Positions 34,374 through 42,666 of a stretch of 61,148 nt of DNA are shown here, piece by piece. The stretch covers positions 1 through 61,148 of the forward strand of contig JBHHWI010000003.1 in NCBI GenBank assembly GCA_046756445.1, given 5' to 3'. The stretch comes from JACZWL01 sp046756445 (GTDB taxonomy: Bacteria; Pseudomonadota; Gammaproteobacteria; Steroidobacterales; Woeseiaceae). The notes beneath the pieces were generated by a model. It searched no databases. It saw only the letters and a program-made list of their open reading frames with translations, and was not told the origin of the DNA. Numbering within the stretch: the first letter of the stretch is position 1; each line of letters opens with the position of its first letter. The translations under genes and the position numbers were made by a program.

Positions 34374-35741
34374 ATGCCCACACACCGCCTGTACCACGAC
34401 GATTTGTACCACTTCGACAAAGCCCAGCCGTCCTACTGGGAAGCGACCGCCGGCCCGACGGATCTGCAGGCGGCAGCACTCGATGCCGATGACAGATGTG
34501 AGGTCGTCATTATAGGCGGCGGCTATACGGGCCTGTCCGCGGCCTACCAGCTTGCGAAGGAACACCACATCGAGGTGCGAGTGCTGGAAGCCGGACACAT
34601 CGGCTGGGGCGCATCCGGACGTAACGGGGGATTCTGCAGCATTGGCGGAACTTCACTCGGTCTGAACCAGCAGCTAGACAAGTTCGGCCTCGAGAATGTG
34701 CGACACTTTTACCAGACGCAGGTAGACGCAGTGGAACTGGTCCGCGGAATAATCCGGGATGAGGGCATCGATGCGCAACCGGCCGGTGATGCCGAGCTCG
34801 AGGTCGCGCACTCACCCAGACTATTCGCGGAGCTGAAAGAACAAGCCGAATTGCAATATCGCATGCTCGGCCTCGATACGGCTGTCATTTCCGCCGAACG
34901 CTACAGATGCGAATACTTCGATTGTGCCGAGCAGTTCGGCGCGGTGCAGGTGAAGCCGACGTTCGGCCTGCATCCGATGCGCTATGTTCTGGGGCTCGCC
35001 TGCGCAGCCGAAAAGTACGGGGCAACATTGCACCGTAACAGCGAGGTCGTCGGCTGGGAAAAGAAGGGCAATGACCACGTACTGAGGACCAGGCACGGCA
35101 CATTACGCTGCCGGTACGTGATCATGGCAACCAACGGTTTCATGCCCGAGACCCTGAATCCGGCGTTTCGCGGCCGGCCATTGCCCATGATCAGCGCCAT
35201 CGTGGTAACCAGGCCGCTGGATGACGCGGACCTCGCGGCGCAGCGATGGCAGACAACAACTCCTGCGATTACGTCGCGAAAACTCATGAATTATTTCCGT
35301 CTGCTTCCGGACAACCGTTTTCTGTTCGGGGGGCGGGGAAGCGCCGCCGGCGACGATGCAACTGCGGCGAGAAATTACCAAGCGCTGATCAATCGGCTGG
35401 GCCAACTGTTTCCGGCGTGGACAGGCATCCAGATCGATTACAGATGGCACGGACTGATCTGTATTACGAAGAGACTGACACCCTGCGTCGGGCGACTTGC
35501 CGACGATCCGAGCGTTCTATTCGGCTTCGGCTACCACGGCAACGGTGTGAACACCTCGACATGGACCGGCAGGCAGCTTGCGGACTGGCTGGCGAGCAGT
35601 ACGCGGCGAGACGCAACGGTTCCGAAGTCACTGCCCGTCATGATGCGCGGCTTGTCGGGGCGATTCCCATTCCCGGCACTGCGTCGCCGGTATGTTCAGG
35701 CGCGGATCGCCATGTTCAGACTATCCGACTGGCTGGCCTAG
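34374..35741 (+). CDS. FAD-dependent oxidoreductase (DAO/amine oxidase type)
   Basis: The 455-residue protein has the dinucleotide-binding EVVIIGGGYTGLSAAYQL (about 43-60), the characteristic GWGASGRNGGFCS and a C-terminal GFGYHGNGVNTSTWTGR. That is the pattern of the gamma-glutamylputrescine oxidase (PuuB)/glycine-type DAO family. It should oxidise an amine or amino acid with oxygen, giving peroxide and ammonia. Substrate unresolved; no putrescine genes adjoin. The ATG at 34374 is used without a strong ribosome-binding site. Confidence 0.86.
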   Translation: MPTHRLYHDDLYHFDKAQPSYWEATAGPTDLQAAALDADDRCEVVIIGGGYTGLSAAYQLAKEHHIEVRVLEAGHIGWGASGRNGGFCSIGGTSLGLNQQLDKFGLENVRHFYQTQVDAVELVRGIIRDEGIDAQPAGDAELEVAHSPRLFAELKEQAELQYRMLGLDTAVISAERYRCEYFDCAEQFGAVQVKPTFGLHPMRYVLGLACAAEKYGATLHRNSEVVGWEKKGNDHVLRTRHGTLRCRYVIMATNGFMPETLNPAFRGRPLPMISAIVVTRPLDDADLAAQRWQTTTPAITSRKLMNYFRLLPDNRFLFGGRGSAAGDDATAARNYQALINRLGQLFPAWTGIQIDYRWHGLICITKRLTPCVGRLADDPSVLFGFGYHGNGVNTSTWTGRQLADWLASSTRRDATVPKSLPVMMRGLSGRFPFPALRRRYVQARIAMFRLSDWLA

Positions 35742-35809
35742 GCCCGCACAATACTCTTGACCGGGGCAGCCACATTTCTGCCGGTTTCGCCGAATAAACC
35801 GCTCTTCGC

Positions 35810-35822
35810 ATTCCCGGGGAAT
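35810..35822. promoter_or_regulatory. 13-bp palindrome upstream of the microcin-like gene
   Basis: ATTCCC-G-GGGAAT lies 67 bp upstream of the peptide start. A possible -10-like TATCGT follows at about 35827. This could be an operator or part of the promoter; the evidence is only the symmetry and position. Confidence 0.3.
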
Positions 35823-35889
35823 CGGCTATCGTTGAATGACGCAATGGGCGTATCGACAGCAAACAGGCAGAAACAAGGAGGTTAATGCT

Positions 35890-36102
35890 ATGCGTGAACT
35901 CGACTCGACGGAACTAAGCCTGGTATCAGGTGCCGGTGAGGGGTGCTCCGGGAATTCCGGCAACTCCGGTGGTAGTGGCAACAATCTTGGCGGCGTTACA
36001 GACTCCGACAACTTCGGCGACGACCTGGTCAACATCTATGAAGGTCTTGTACAGGCCGCGTCGCACATCATCGAACGGGTCGCAGATGCGATCAAGAACT
36101 AG
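35890..36102 (+). CDS. Microcin/bacteriocin-like precursor with double-glycine-type leader
   Basis: The 70-residue product begins MRELDSTELSLVSGA. This leader matches microcin V (colicin V) at eight of fifteen positions and has the conserved M-R-x-L, E-L and V-S-G pattern; the cleavage pair is GA rather than GG. The predicted 55-residue mature peptide has a Gly/Ser/Asn-rich start (GEGCSGNSGNSGGSGNN) with one cysteine, an acidic linker and an amphipathic helix at the end (LVNIYEGLVQAASHIIERV). The ribosome-binding site AAGGAGG is nearly perfect. No leader-peptidase ABC exporter lies in the window. It could be an antimicrobial, a signal peptide, or another exported peptide. Confidence 0.72.
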   Translation: MRELDSTELSLVSGAGEGCSGNSGNSGGSGNNLGGVTDSDNFGDDLVNIYEGLVQAASHIIERVADAIKN

Positions 36103-36965
36103 GAACGTGAGACATCGGGGCGCTCATGCGCCCCGGTTTCCTTCTGCATCACCAAAAGAATACTCAATGCAAGTCCGACGACGGCCAGAGCGCTGGCAAT
36201 CAGTCCCGTTCCCACAATTGAATCAGTCATCTCAACCGGGTTCCATTGCGCGCTAATACATTCCGAATCAATCACGGCTACTGCGTTGTAAGCGGCGTGC
36301 GTGAACAATGGAGCCCAAAGTGTCCTGTGGTTGATTACCTGCATGCCGAGAAAAAGACCGCCGAGAAATGCGACCAAGATCGCCTGCGGGTCATGGACGA
36401 TCGCGAACAGGGCAGATGACAGGACAAGCGCCGGAATCCTGCCGCGAGCAATCAGCGTGTGTATGATAAGGCCCCGATTGATTGCTTCCTCCGTAGCGGG
36501 AATGAGCAAAGACATCACCAGAAAACTGACTGTCAGCACCGCTGAATCCGGGCAGCCAAAGCGCAGGACAGGACCGACAACAGCCTGCGGGTCTGAATTC
36601 GAGAGAACTCCGAACGAGATGAGGGACACCAGTCCTCCCCAATAACTGGCTCGTAACGCGACACCAAGGAGAATTGAGCAGAGGACAAGTCGGAGGGTAA
36701 GGTCGTGTCTGCGAATCAAAGAGATCAGGAAATGTCTGTGTTGCCTCAGGACCGGGAACAGCAAGACCAATAGTATGGGTGGGACGACCAGATAACTGAA
36801 ATCCTTGGCATATGAAGCCGACTCGCCGTTGTCAATCAGATTCGTTTCCACGAACGCGCGTACGAACAGTGCGGCAACCTGAAACAGCATAATCGCGAGT
36901 ATCGGCGCGCGAATTGAACCGGGCGTAGGCACATCGGCCAGTCTAGGCCCGCATGCAGGCTGCAC
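36099..36965 (-). CDS. CPBP-family intramembrane metalloprotease
   Basis: The 288-residue protein has about eight hydrophobic helices and the three CPBP (Abi/CAAX) motifs: EEAINRG (EExxxR) near residue 158, FAIVHDP (FxxxH) near 187 and THAAYNA (HxxxN) near 223. Family members are membrane proteases; several are encoded next to bacteriocins and act in immunity or maturation. The convergent microcin-like gene overlaps its 3' end by 4 bp, which fits such a pair. It also sits 48 bp downstream of the rubredoxin gene and might only be a rider on the alkB transcript. Start is a GTG with no clear ribosome-binding site. Confidence 0.82.
   Translation of the reverse strand: MQPACGPRLADVPTPGSIRAPILAIMLFQVAALFVRAFVETNLIDNGESASYAKDFSYLVVPPILLVLLFPVLRQHRHFLISLIRRHDLTLRLVLCSILLGVALRASYWGGLVSLISFGVLSNSDPQAVVGPVLRFGCPDSAVLTVSFLVMSLLIPATEEAINRGLIIHTLIARGRIPALVLSSALFAIVHDPQAILVAFLGGLFLGMQVINHRTLWAPLFTHAAYNAVAVIDSECISAQWNPVEMTDSIVGTGLIASALAVVGLALSILLVMQKETGAHERPDVSRS
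36117..36134 (+). terminator. Terminator-like hairpin after the microcin-like gene
   Basis: A 7-bp perfect stem GGGGCGC/GCGCCCC with the tetraloop TCAT starts 14 nt after the peptide stop. The tail GGTTTCCTTCT is T-rich but has no run of more than three T. It lies inside the C-terminal coding part of the convergent CPBP gene. Confidence 0.5.
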
Positions 36966-37013
36966 AGAACCGCAGAAAGTGAATCTTTCGATTACATTTG
37001 GCGCTTGCGGGTC

Positions 37014-37175
37014 TCAGAGTTGCTCGAAGTCTTGCTTGAACCGGACCGAACAGTCCGGGCAGGCGAAGTCATCGGGCAGGGAATCGAACTCCGTGCCGGG
37101 CGGATAACCCTCGTGTTCATCGCCATCTTCTTCGCTGAAGATATAGCCGCACTCGGGGCACCTGAACATACTCAT
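37014..37175 (-). CDS. Rubredoxin (AlkG-like electron donor)
   Basis: This 53-residue protein is short but clear: CPECGYIFSEEDGD with the first CxxCG pair and CPDCSVRF with the second, the four cysteines that hold a single iron. Relatives pass electrons from rubredoxin reductase to alkane monooxygenase. It begins 6 bp after the stop of alkB, so the two are co-transcribed and functionally linked. An in-frame ATG two codons later is an alternative. No rubredoxin reductase gene is in the window. Confidence 0.92.
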   Translation of the reverse strand: MSMFRCPECGYIFSEEDGDEHEGYPPGTEFDSLPDDFACPDCSVRFKQDFEQL

Positions 37176-37181
37176 GCAGAT

Positions 37182-38378
37182 TCAGGCCGCCCGCAGTTTG
37201 TGCGCCTGGCCATACCTTTCATACAGCGCCTCCTTCCTGGCGGGGTCGACGTTGACCTTGTCCAGGTCTCCGTCGATGTCGGGCAGAGCGAGTAGCCGCC
37301 TGTCCATGACCCGGTACCAAAGCGGGGGCACATAAGCGAGCAGATAGACTCCGAAGTAGCCGTTAGGCAGGGTTGGCAGGTCGTCGAAGTTTCTGAGGGA
37401 TTGGTATCGGCGCAGAGGATGAGCGTGATGATCTGAGTGCCTCTCCAGGTGAAACAGCACCAGATTGCTGTAGACATGGTTGCTGTTCCAGGAATGGTGC
37501 GGACGGCAACGTTCATATTTGCCGTTCGCATCCCTGAGTCTCAGCAGTCCATAGTGTTCCACGTAGTTTGCACTGGTCAGTTGCCACCATGCGAAGACAT
37601 TGTGAATCACCAGAAACGGAATCATTTTCCAGCCAAGAGCGACAATGAGACCGAGCTGCACTGCAGCGGATATCGACAATGACTGCAAAATCTGATTGTC
37701 GGCGTTCCATACGGATCTGTTGCGCCGCTCGAGGCGTTCCTTTTCGATGTGCCAGGCACGCCGGAAAGCACCTGGAATCTCTCTCAGCGCGAAGCGGTAG
37801 ATGCTCTCGCCCATTCTGGCGCTTGCGGGATCCTCGGGTGTCGCGACATCGCGATGATGACCGCGATTGTGTTCGATCCAGAAATGACCGTACGCGGGCA
37901 CCGCGAGAACGATTTTTGCAAGATTCCGTTCCAGCCTGGATTTCTTGTGGCCGAGCTCGTGGCCGGTGTTTATGCCGAGTCCGCTCGTGATTCCCACCAC
38001 CATGGCGAGGCCGGCAAATGCCCACCAGGCCAGCTCTTGCGTGCCGGCCCAGTAGGCGGAGCCGACCAGCGTGACAAAGTGCAGCGGCACGACGATGTAG
38101 GTCAGTAAGCGATAGTAGCGGTCCCTGTCGAGCTGGAGCACTACGGCTTCGGGTGGATTGTTTTCATCCTCGCCGAGAATCCAGTCGAGAATCGGCGCCA
38201 AGACATATCCGAGTGCGAGCGGCAGCAACAACCAAGCCTGGTAACCGGTCTCGGCATGCAGCCAGATACCGAGAAAGGGTTGCAGCGGGTACAGCACCGA
38301 AAGCATCCAGAACAATCGTTTGCGGTCCCGGTAGAAGATCGCCTCTCCGGTCTCCAGTGTCGCGGTATAGCCTTTCAT
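37182..38378 (-). CDS. alkB: Alkane 1-monooxygenase
   Basis: The 398-residue membrane di-iron enzyme hydroxylates the terminal carbon of n-alkanes. It has six hydrophobic helices and all the histidine motifs: H140-ELGH-K, EHNRGHH (169-175), NYVEHYG (271-277) and LERHSDHHAHP (311-321). The catalytic set is complete. It is translated from an ATG near GAGG and followed by rubredoxin. No regulator or transport gene for alkanes is adjacent. The gene suggests the organism can use medium- to long-chain alkanes as carbon. Confidence 0.95.
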   Translation of the reverse strand: MKGYTATLETGEAIFYRDRKRLFWMLSVLYPLQPFLGIWLHAETGYQAWLLLPLALGYVLAPILDWILGEDENNPPEAVVLQLDRDRYYRLLTYIVVPLHFVTLVGSAYWAGTQELAWWAFAGLAMVVGITSGLGINTGHELGHKKSRLERNLAKIVLAVPAYGHFWIEHNRGHHRDVATPEDPASARMGESIYRFALREIPGAFRRAWHIEKERLERRNRSVWNADNQILQSLSISAAVQLGLIVALGWKMIPFLVIHNVFAWWQLTSANYVEHYGLLRLRDANGKYERCRPHHSWNSNHVYSNLVLFHLERHSDHHAHPLRRYQSLRNFDDLPTLPNGYFGVYLLAYVPPLWYRVMDRRLLALPDIDGDLDKVNVDPARKEALYERYGQAHKLRAA

Positions 38379-38727
38379 GGAGAAAATCCTCGGATTACGC
38401 CAGGCAGATTATGTCGTTTATGAACGGCTCTTCCAATGCGCGAATTCACGTATCGATCACCGGTGTCGAAGCTGCGTCCGGCCGTCGATAATCCACTCAA
38501 CCGGACCCGCGCGGAGACGGCGGAAGAATCAAGGTTTTCTTTAAAACAAGGACTTACGGGAGTGGCATGGTGCGTGCTGCGTTTCCCGCCGCGACTGCGA
38601 CGGTACCGACCACGACGATCATTCCTGGTCGAGGGCCCGTGCAGCGGGCCTTTTTCACGCAAAGGGAGCTTGTGATGAGCGGTTGCGATAGGATTTATGC
38701 AACGATCAACGAGAGACTAATCGGTAG
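38379..38727. other. 349-bp intergenic region with a possible attenuator leader
   Basis: Gene-free apart from short frames. A small frame begins at 38567 behind CGGGAG. Its first 24 codons read MVRAAFPAATATVPTTTIIP, then GRGP, rich in threonine (5) and isoleucine (2) codons just before the hairpin at 38634. That is the layout of an amino-acid attenuator (thr or ilv). The frame has no stop before the hairpin and runs on to 38740. A second ATG with GGGAG (38675) starts a 21-codon frame that ends at the same place. The downstream gene is a cytochrome, so the arrangement may be a remnant. Confidence 0.35.
38634..38655 (+). terminator. Rho-independent terminator
   Basis: GGCCCG-TGCAG-CGGGCC forms a 6-bp GC stem with a five-base loop and is followed by five T. 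It is a strong intrinsic terminator on the plus strand, 72 bp before the cytochrome gene, and has no ordinary gene upstream to end. Confidence 0.7.
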
Positions 38728-39237
38728 ATGCATAGAGTAACAGCAATTGGCCTGGTCACAGCGGCTTGTCTTGCGCTCGGTGCCTGCGGCCAGTCCGGGC
38801 AGGACGCCATTGCGCAGAGAGGTGAATCGCCCGCCGTGCTCACGGCGGCGACTCTCGGTGAGCAATCGATTCTCTCTGCCGCGGATTATCTTGCCGGTGC
38901 CGTATATCTCAACGCAGACGCCAGCCGCGGCCAGGCCCTGGCCATGCAATGTCGGGCCTGCCACAGTCTGGAGCGGGGCGGCGCCAGCATCGTCGGTCCG
39001 AACCTCTTCGGAATTTTCGGAAGATCCGCCGGAAGCGACGACGACTTCGCATACTCGGAAGCCCTGGCCGGCAGCGATTTCGTCTGGACACCGCGAGCGC
39101 TCGACGCCTGGCTCGCGCAACCATTTGCCTTTCTGCCGGGCAATCGAATGAGTTTCCCGGGATTGCCGGCCAGTGACGACCGGAATGCATTGATCGCCTA
39201 CCTCCTGCAGCACACGGACAGCGGTGACGATGAGTAA
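38728..39237 (+). CDS. c-type cytochrome lipoprotein
   Basis: The 169-residue protein has a lipoprotein signal (AACLALGAC), a haem-binding CRACH near residue 73 and a methionine ligand in NRMSFPGL near residue 135. It is a class I monohaem cytochrome c, anchored in the outer or inner membrane and facing the periplasm. Partner unknown. Its stop overlaps the start of the next gene. No strong ribosome-binding site is seen at its ATG. Confidence 0.87.
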   Translation: MHRVTAIGLVTAACLALGACGQSGQDAIAQRGESPAVLTAATLGEQSILSAADYLAGAVYLNADASRGQALAMQCRACHSLERGGASIVGPNLFGIFGRSAGSDDDFAYSEALAGSDFVWTPRALDAWLAQPFAFLPGNRMSFPGLPASDDRNALIAYLLQHTDSGDDE

Positions 39238-39700
39238 CCTGGAGCGGGCGCGTTCACAGACTGAAAGCCGCGACCATGACGATCGGCGGAGGTTCTCCTG
39301 GCGAACCGTATTTTTCGGATTTTTTCGCTCACGCCGGCGGGGAATTCGGCGTGATGGCGAGTCCGAGCCGCTGTATTCCGACTGGCATCACCCGTGGCTG
39401 TTCTTCCTGGCAACGGGAACCATGTTGCTGAGTTGCATGGATGGTTTTTTCACGCTGCAGCTCCTCGACCGGGGTGCGGTCGAAATCAATCCGGTCATGG
39501 CGGTAATCATCGGCAAGGGTACGCTGGCCTTCGCCGCAACGAAGATGTTGCTGACCGGGCTGGGGATACTGGTGCTCGTGTTTTTGTCACGGTCGAGAAT
39601 GTTCAACCTGATGCGGACGGGTCTGGTCCTGACCGTGTTCTTCAGTTTCTATGCATGCCTGGTCTGCTACGAATTCATTTATCTGCTTCGCCTCTTCTAG
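39230..39700 (+). CDS. DUF5658 family membrane protein
   Basis: The 156-residue protein has a basic cytoplasmic N-terminus of about 45 residues, then four hydrophobic helices. The signature is FFTLQLLDRGAVEINPVMAVII, as in DUF5658. Function unknown. The ATG at 39230 overlaps the last codons of the cytochrome gene, so the two are co-expressed. A GTG two codons earlier is possible. Confidence 0.75.
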   Translation: MSNLERARSQTESRDHDDRRRFSWRTVFFGFFRSRRRGIRRDGESEPLYSDWHHPWLFFLATGTMLLSCMDGFFTLQLLDRGAVEINPVMAVIIGKGTLAFAATKMLLTGLGILVLVFLSRSRMFNLMRTGLVLTVFFSFYACLVCYEFIYLLRLF

Positions 39701-39791
39701 AACCTATCTCAAAAGCGCGCCCATTTTTTTCAGCAATCGCCCCGAAGGCCCTTATACTGGTACTCCTCGCGATCCGCAGGTCCGATGCCCA

Positions 39792-42653
39792 ATGAGCACG
39801 TCGATAAAGGAACAATACGCGTCCTCACCGTTGTTCGCCGGCAATGCCGGCGCTATTGAGGCAATGTACGAGCAGTTCATGGAGAATCCGGACGCCGTAT
39901 CGGAGAGCTGGCGACGCTATTTCAGGACCTTGAGTCAGGGTCAGGCGGATGTCGCACACACACCGATCAGGCGTCGCCTGCTGGAGAAAGCACGCCGCGG
40001 CGATGGCGAGGGGCGCGTCGAAACCATCGCGCCGATGAGCATCACTGCCGCGGAGAAGAAGCAGGCCGCCGTGTCCCGCCTGATTCAGATCTATATTCTG
40101 CGCGGTCATCAGATCGCCGACCTCGACCCCCTGGGCCTACAGGAGCGGCCAGTGCCCGGTGTTCTCAAGCTGGACTACCTCGGTCTGACGGAAGCCGACA
40201 TGGACCTGGAGTTCTTCACCGGCGGGCTGGCCGGGACCGGAAACCGCCTCATGAAGCTCCGCGATATTTACGCGTTGCTCAAGAAGATCTACTGCGGAAA
40301 GATCGGCGCCGAATTTGCCCATATCTCGCGTGCGCGTGAGCGCCTGTGGCTTCGCAAGCGATTCGAACAGGGGATCGTATCCGCAGGGCCCGATGACGAC
40401 GAACGACGCTGGCTGCTCGATCAGCTGACCGCTGCGGAGGGCATGGAACGATATCTGCACACCAGATTCGTCGGCCAGAAACGGTTCTCGCTCGAAGGCG
40501 GGGAGAGCCTGATACCAATGCTCGACGACCTCATTCAGCAGGGCGGCCAGGCCGGGATCCACGAGCTGGTCATCGGCATGGCGCATCGCGGCCGGGTCAA
40601 CGTACTCGTCAACGTATTGGGCAAATCACCGGAGGATCTGTTCGAGGAGTTCGAGGGCAACATCGACCTGGACGAGATCAAAGGCTCCGGCGATGTCAAG
40701 TACCACATGGGATTCTCGGCGGACATGAAGACACCGGGCGACAATGTACACATCGTCCTCGCATTCAACCCGTCGCATCTCGAGATTGTCGATCCGGTCG
40801 TCGAGGGTTCGGTTCGTGCGCGCCAGCAGCGGCGTGGTGACCTGGAGCGACGGGATGTCGTACCGGTAATCGTGCACGGCGATGCCGCGTTTTCCGGCCA
40901 GGGCGTCGTCATGGAGACTTTCCAGATGTCGCAGACGAACGGCTTCAAGACCGGCGGCACGATTCATATCGTCGTGAATAATCAAATCGGCTTCACCACC
41001 AGCCGACCGGAGTATGCCCGCTCCACCCCGTATTGCAGTGACGTCGCCAAGATGGTCGAGGCGCCCATCTTTCACGTAAACGGTGATGATCCGGAAGCGG
41101 CGATATTCGTCACCCGGCTGGCGCTGGAATACCGGCAGGAATTTCGCAAGGACGTCGTCATCGATCTGGTCTGCTACAGGCGCCATGGACACAATGAAGC
41201 CGACGAGCCGGCTGCGACGCAACCGGTCATGTACTCGCGGATCCGCAGGCACAGGACCACGCGCGAGATCTACGCCGGCAAGCTCATCGAGGCGGGACTG
41301 GTGGATGCCGCCGGTGTGCACCGTTTGCAGGAAGATTACCGCGAGCGCCTGGACCGCGGCGAACCGGTGCCGAAATCGTCGCTCGGCATGATCGGCGACG
41401 AGTTCACGGTCGACTGGCGCCCGTATCTGCACGGTGACTGGGACGAGCCGGTCGACACCACGATCAGTCGCGCGGAGGCCGCAGAACTCGGCAAGGCGGT
41501 CATCGCCACCCCGGACGGATTCATGCCGCATGGCAGAGTGCAGAGAATCCTGGCGGAGCGGGCGAAAATGGCGGCGGGCGAGTCCGATATGGACTGGGGA
41601 TTCGCCGAGACGATGGCTTATGCGAGTCTCATTAAGGATGGTTACAACTGCCGCCTCACCGGGCAGGACAGTGGCCGCGGCACGTTCTTTCACCGACACG
41701 CAGTGCTGCACAACCAGGCAAACCGCCAGGAATACACGCCGCTGAAGCACATCTCCGAACGTCCCGACGCGTACCGGGTGATCGATTCCCTGTTGTCCGA
41801 GGAAGCTGTCATGGGCTTCGAATACGGCTACGCGACGACAGAACCCGACACACTGGTGATCTGGGAAGGTCAATTCGGCGATTTTGCGAACGGTGCCCAG
41901 GTCGTTATCGATCAGTTCATCAGTTCGGGCGAGGCGAAATGGGGTCGCCTGTGTGGAATAGCGCTGTTCCTGCCGCACGGCTACGAGGGGCAGGGACCCG
42001 AACACTCGTCCGCCAGGCTCGAGCGGTTCCTGCAACTGTGCGCTGAGCACAACATTCAGGTATGCGTGCCGTCCACGCCGGCGCAGATGTTCCATATGCT
42101 TCGCCGGCAAATGCTGCGCTCGTTCCGTAAGCCGCTCATTGTCATGACGCCGAAGAGCCTGTTGCGACACAAGATGTCGGTGTCTCCGCTGAGCGAACTG
42201 TCCGACGGGGCATTTCAGCCGATTATTCCCGACTGCAGCGGCATCGACGCCCAAACGGTACGTCGTGTCGTATTCTGCAGTGGCAAGGTCTATTACGACC
42301 TCGTCGAGGCACGGCAGATACACAAAATCTCCGATGTCGCGATCGTGCGCATCGAGCAGCTCTATCCGTTTCCAGTGCAGCGATTCGCAGAGCTTATCGG
42401 AGAATACCCGCAAGCGACCGATATAGTGTGGTGCCAGGAAGAACCACGAAACCAGGGAGCCTGGTATCAGATCCGGCACAGGCTTCAGGATCCGATGGGC
42501 GAGCACCAGACGATTTACTATGCGGGCAGACTCAGCGCGGCCGCGCCGGCATCCGGTATATTCAAATTGCATCTTCAGCAACAGCAGGCCCTGGTCGAAG
42601 CTGCGCTCGACATCGACATAAAGGCGAGCAAGTCCGGGAAACCGCGAAAATAA
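39792..42653 (+). CDS. sucA: 2-oxoglutarate dehydrogenase E1 component
   Basis: E1 uses thiamine diphosphate to decarboxylate 2-oxoglutarate and passes the succinyl group to E2. The 953-residue protein is close to E. coli length. It starts with the short E2-binding region (QYASSPLFAGNAGAIEAMYEQF) and contains HRGRVNVLVN, the ThDP/magnesium segment around GDAAFSGQGVVMET, CYRRHGHNEADEP, and the C-terminal part RLERFLQLCAEHNIQV. TATACT at 39753-39758, 33 bp upstream of the start, is a possible -10 box. It leads the sucA-sucB-lpd operon. Confidence 0.96.
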   Translation: MSTSIKEQYASSPLFAGNAGAIEAMYEQFMENPDAVSESWRRYFRTLSQGQADVAHTPIRRRLLEKARRGDGEGRVETIAPMSITAAEKKQAAVSRLIQIYILRGHQIADLDPLGLQERPVPGVLKLDYLGLTEADMDLEFFTGGLAGTGNRLMKLRDIYALLKKIYCGKIGAEFAHISRARERLWLRKRFEQGIVSAGPDDDERRWLLDQLTAAEGMERYLHTRFVGQKRFSLEGGESLIPMLDDLIQQGGQAGIHELVIGMAHRGRVNVLVNVLGKSPEDLFEEFEGNIDLDEIKGSGDVKYHMGFSADMKTPGDNVHIVLAFNPSHLEIVDPVVEGSVRARQQRRGDLERRDVVPVIVHGDAAFSGQGVVMETFQMSQTNGFKTGGTIHIVVNNQIGFTTSRPEYARSTPYCSDVAKMVEAPIFHVNGDDPEAAIFVTRLALEYRQEFRKDVVIDLVCYRRHGHNEADEPAATQPVMYSRIRRHRTTREIYAGKLIEAGLVDAAGVHRLQEDYRERLDRGEPVPKSSLGMIGDEFTVDWRPYLHGDWDEPVDTTISRAEAAELGKAVIATPDGFMPHGRVQRILAERAKMAAGESDMDWGFAETMAYASLIKDGYNCRLTGQDSGRGTFFHRHAVLHNQANRQEYTPLKHISERPDAYRVIDSLLSEEAVMGFEYGYATTEPDTLVIWEGQFGDFANGAQVVIDQFISSGEAKWGRLCGIALFLPHGYEGQGPEHSSARLERFLQLCAEHNIQVCVPSTPAQMFHMLRRQMLRSFRKPLIVMTPKSLLRHKMSVSPLSELSDGAFQPIIPDCSGIDAQTVRRVVFCSGKVYYDLVEARQIHKISDVAIVRIEQLYPFPVQRFAELIGEYPQATDIVWCQEEPRNQGAWYQIRHRLQDPMGEHQTIYYAGRLSAAAPASGIFKLHLQQQQALVEAALDIDIKASKSGKPRK

Positions 42654-42666
42654 GACGGACGAGTAG

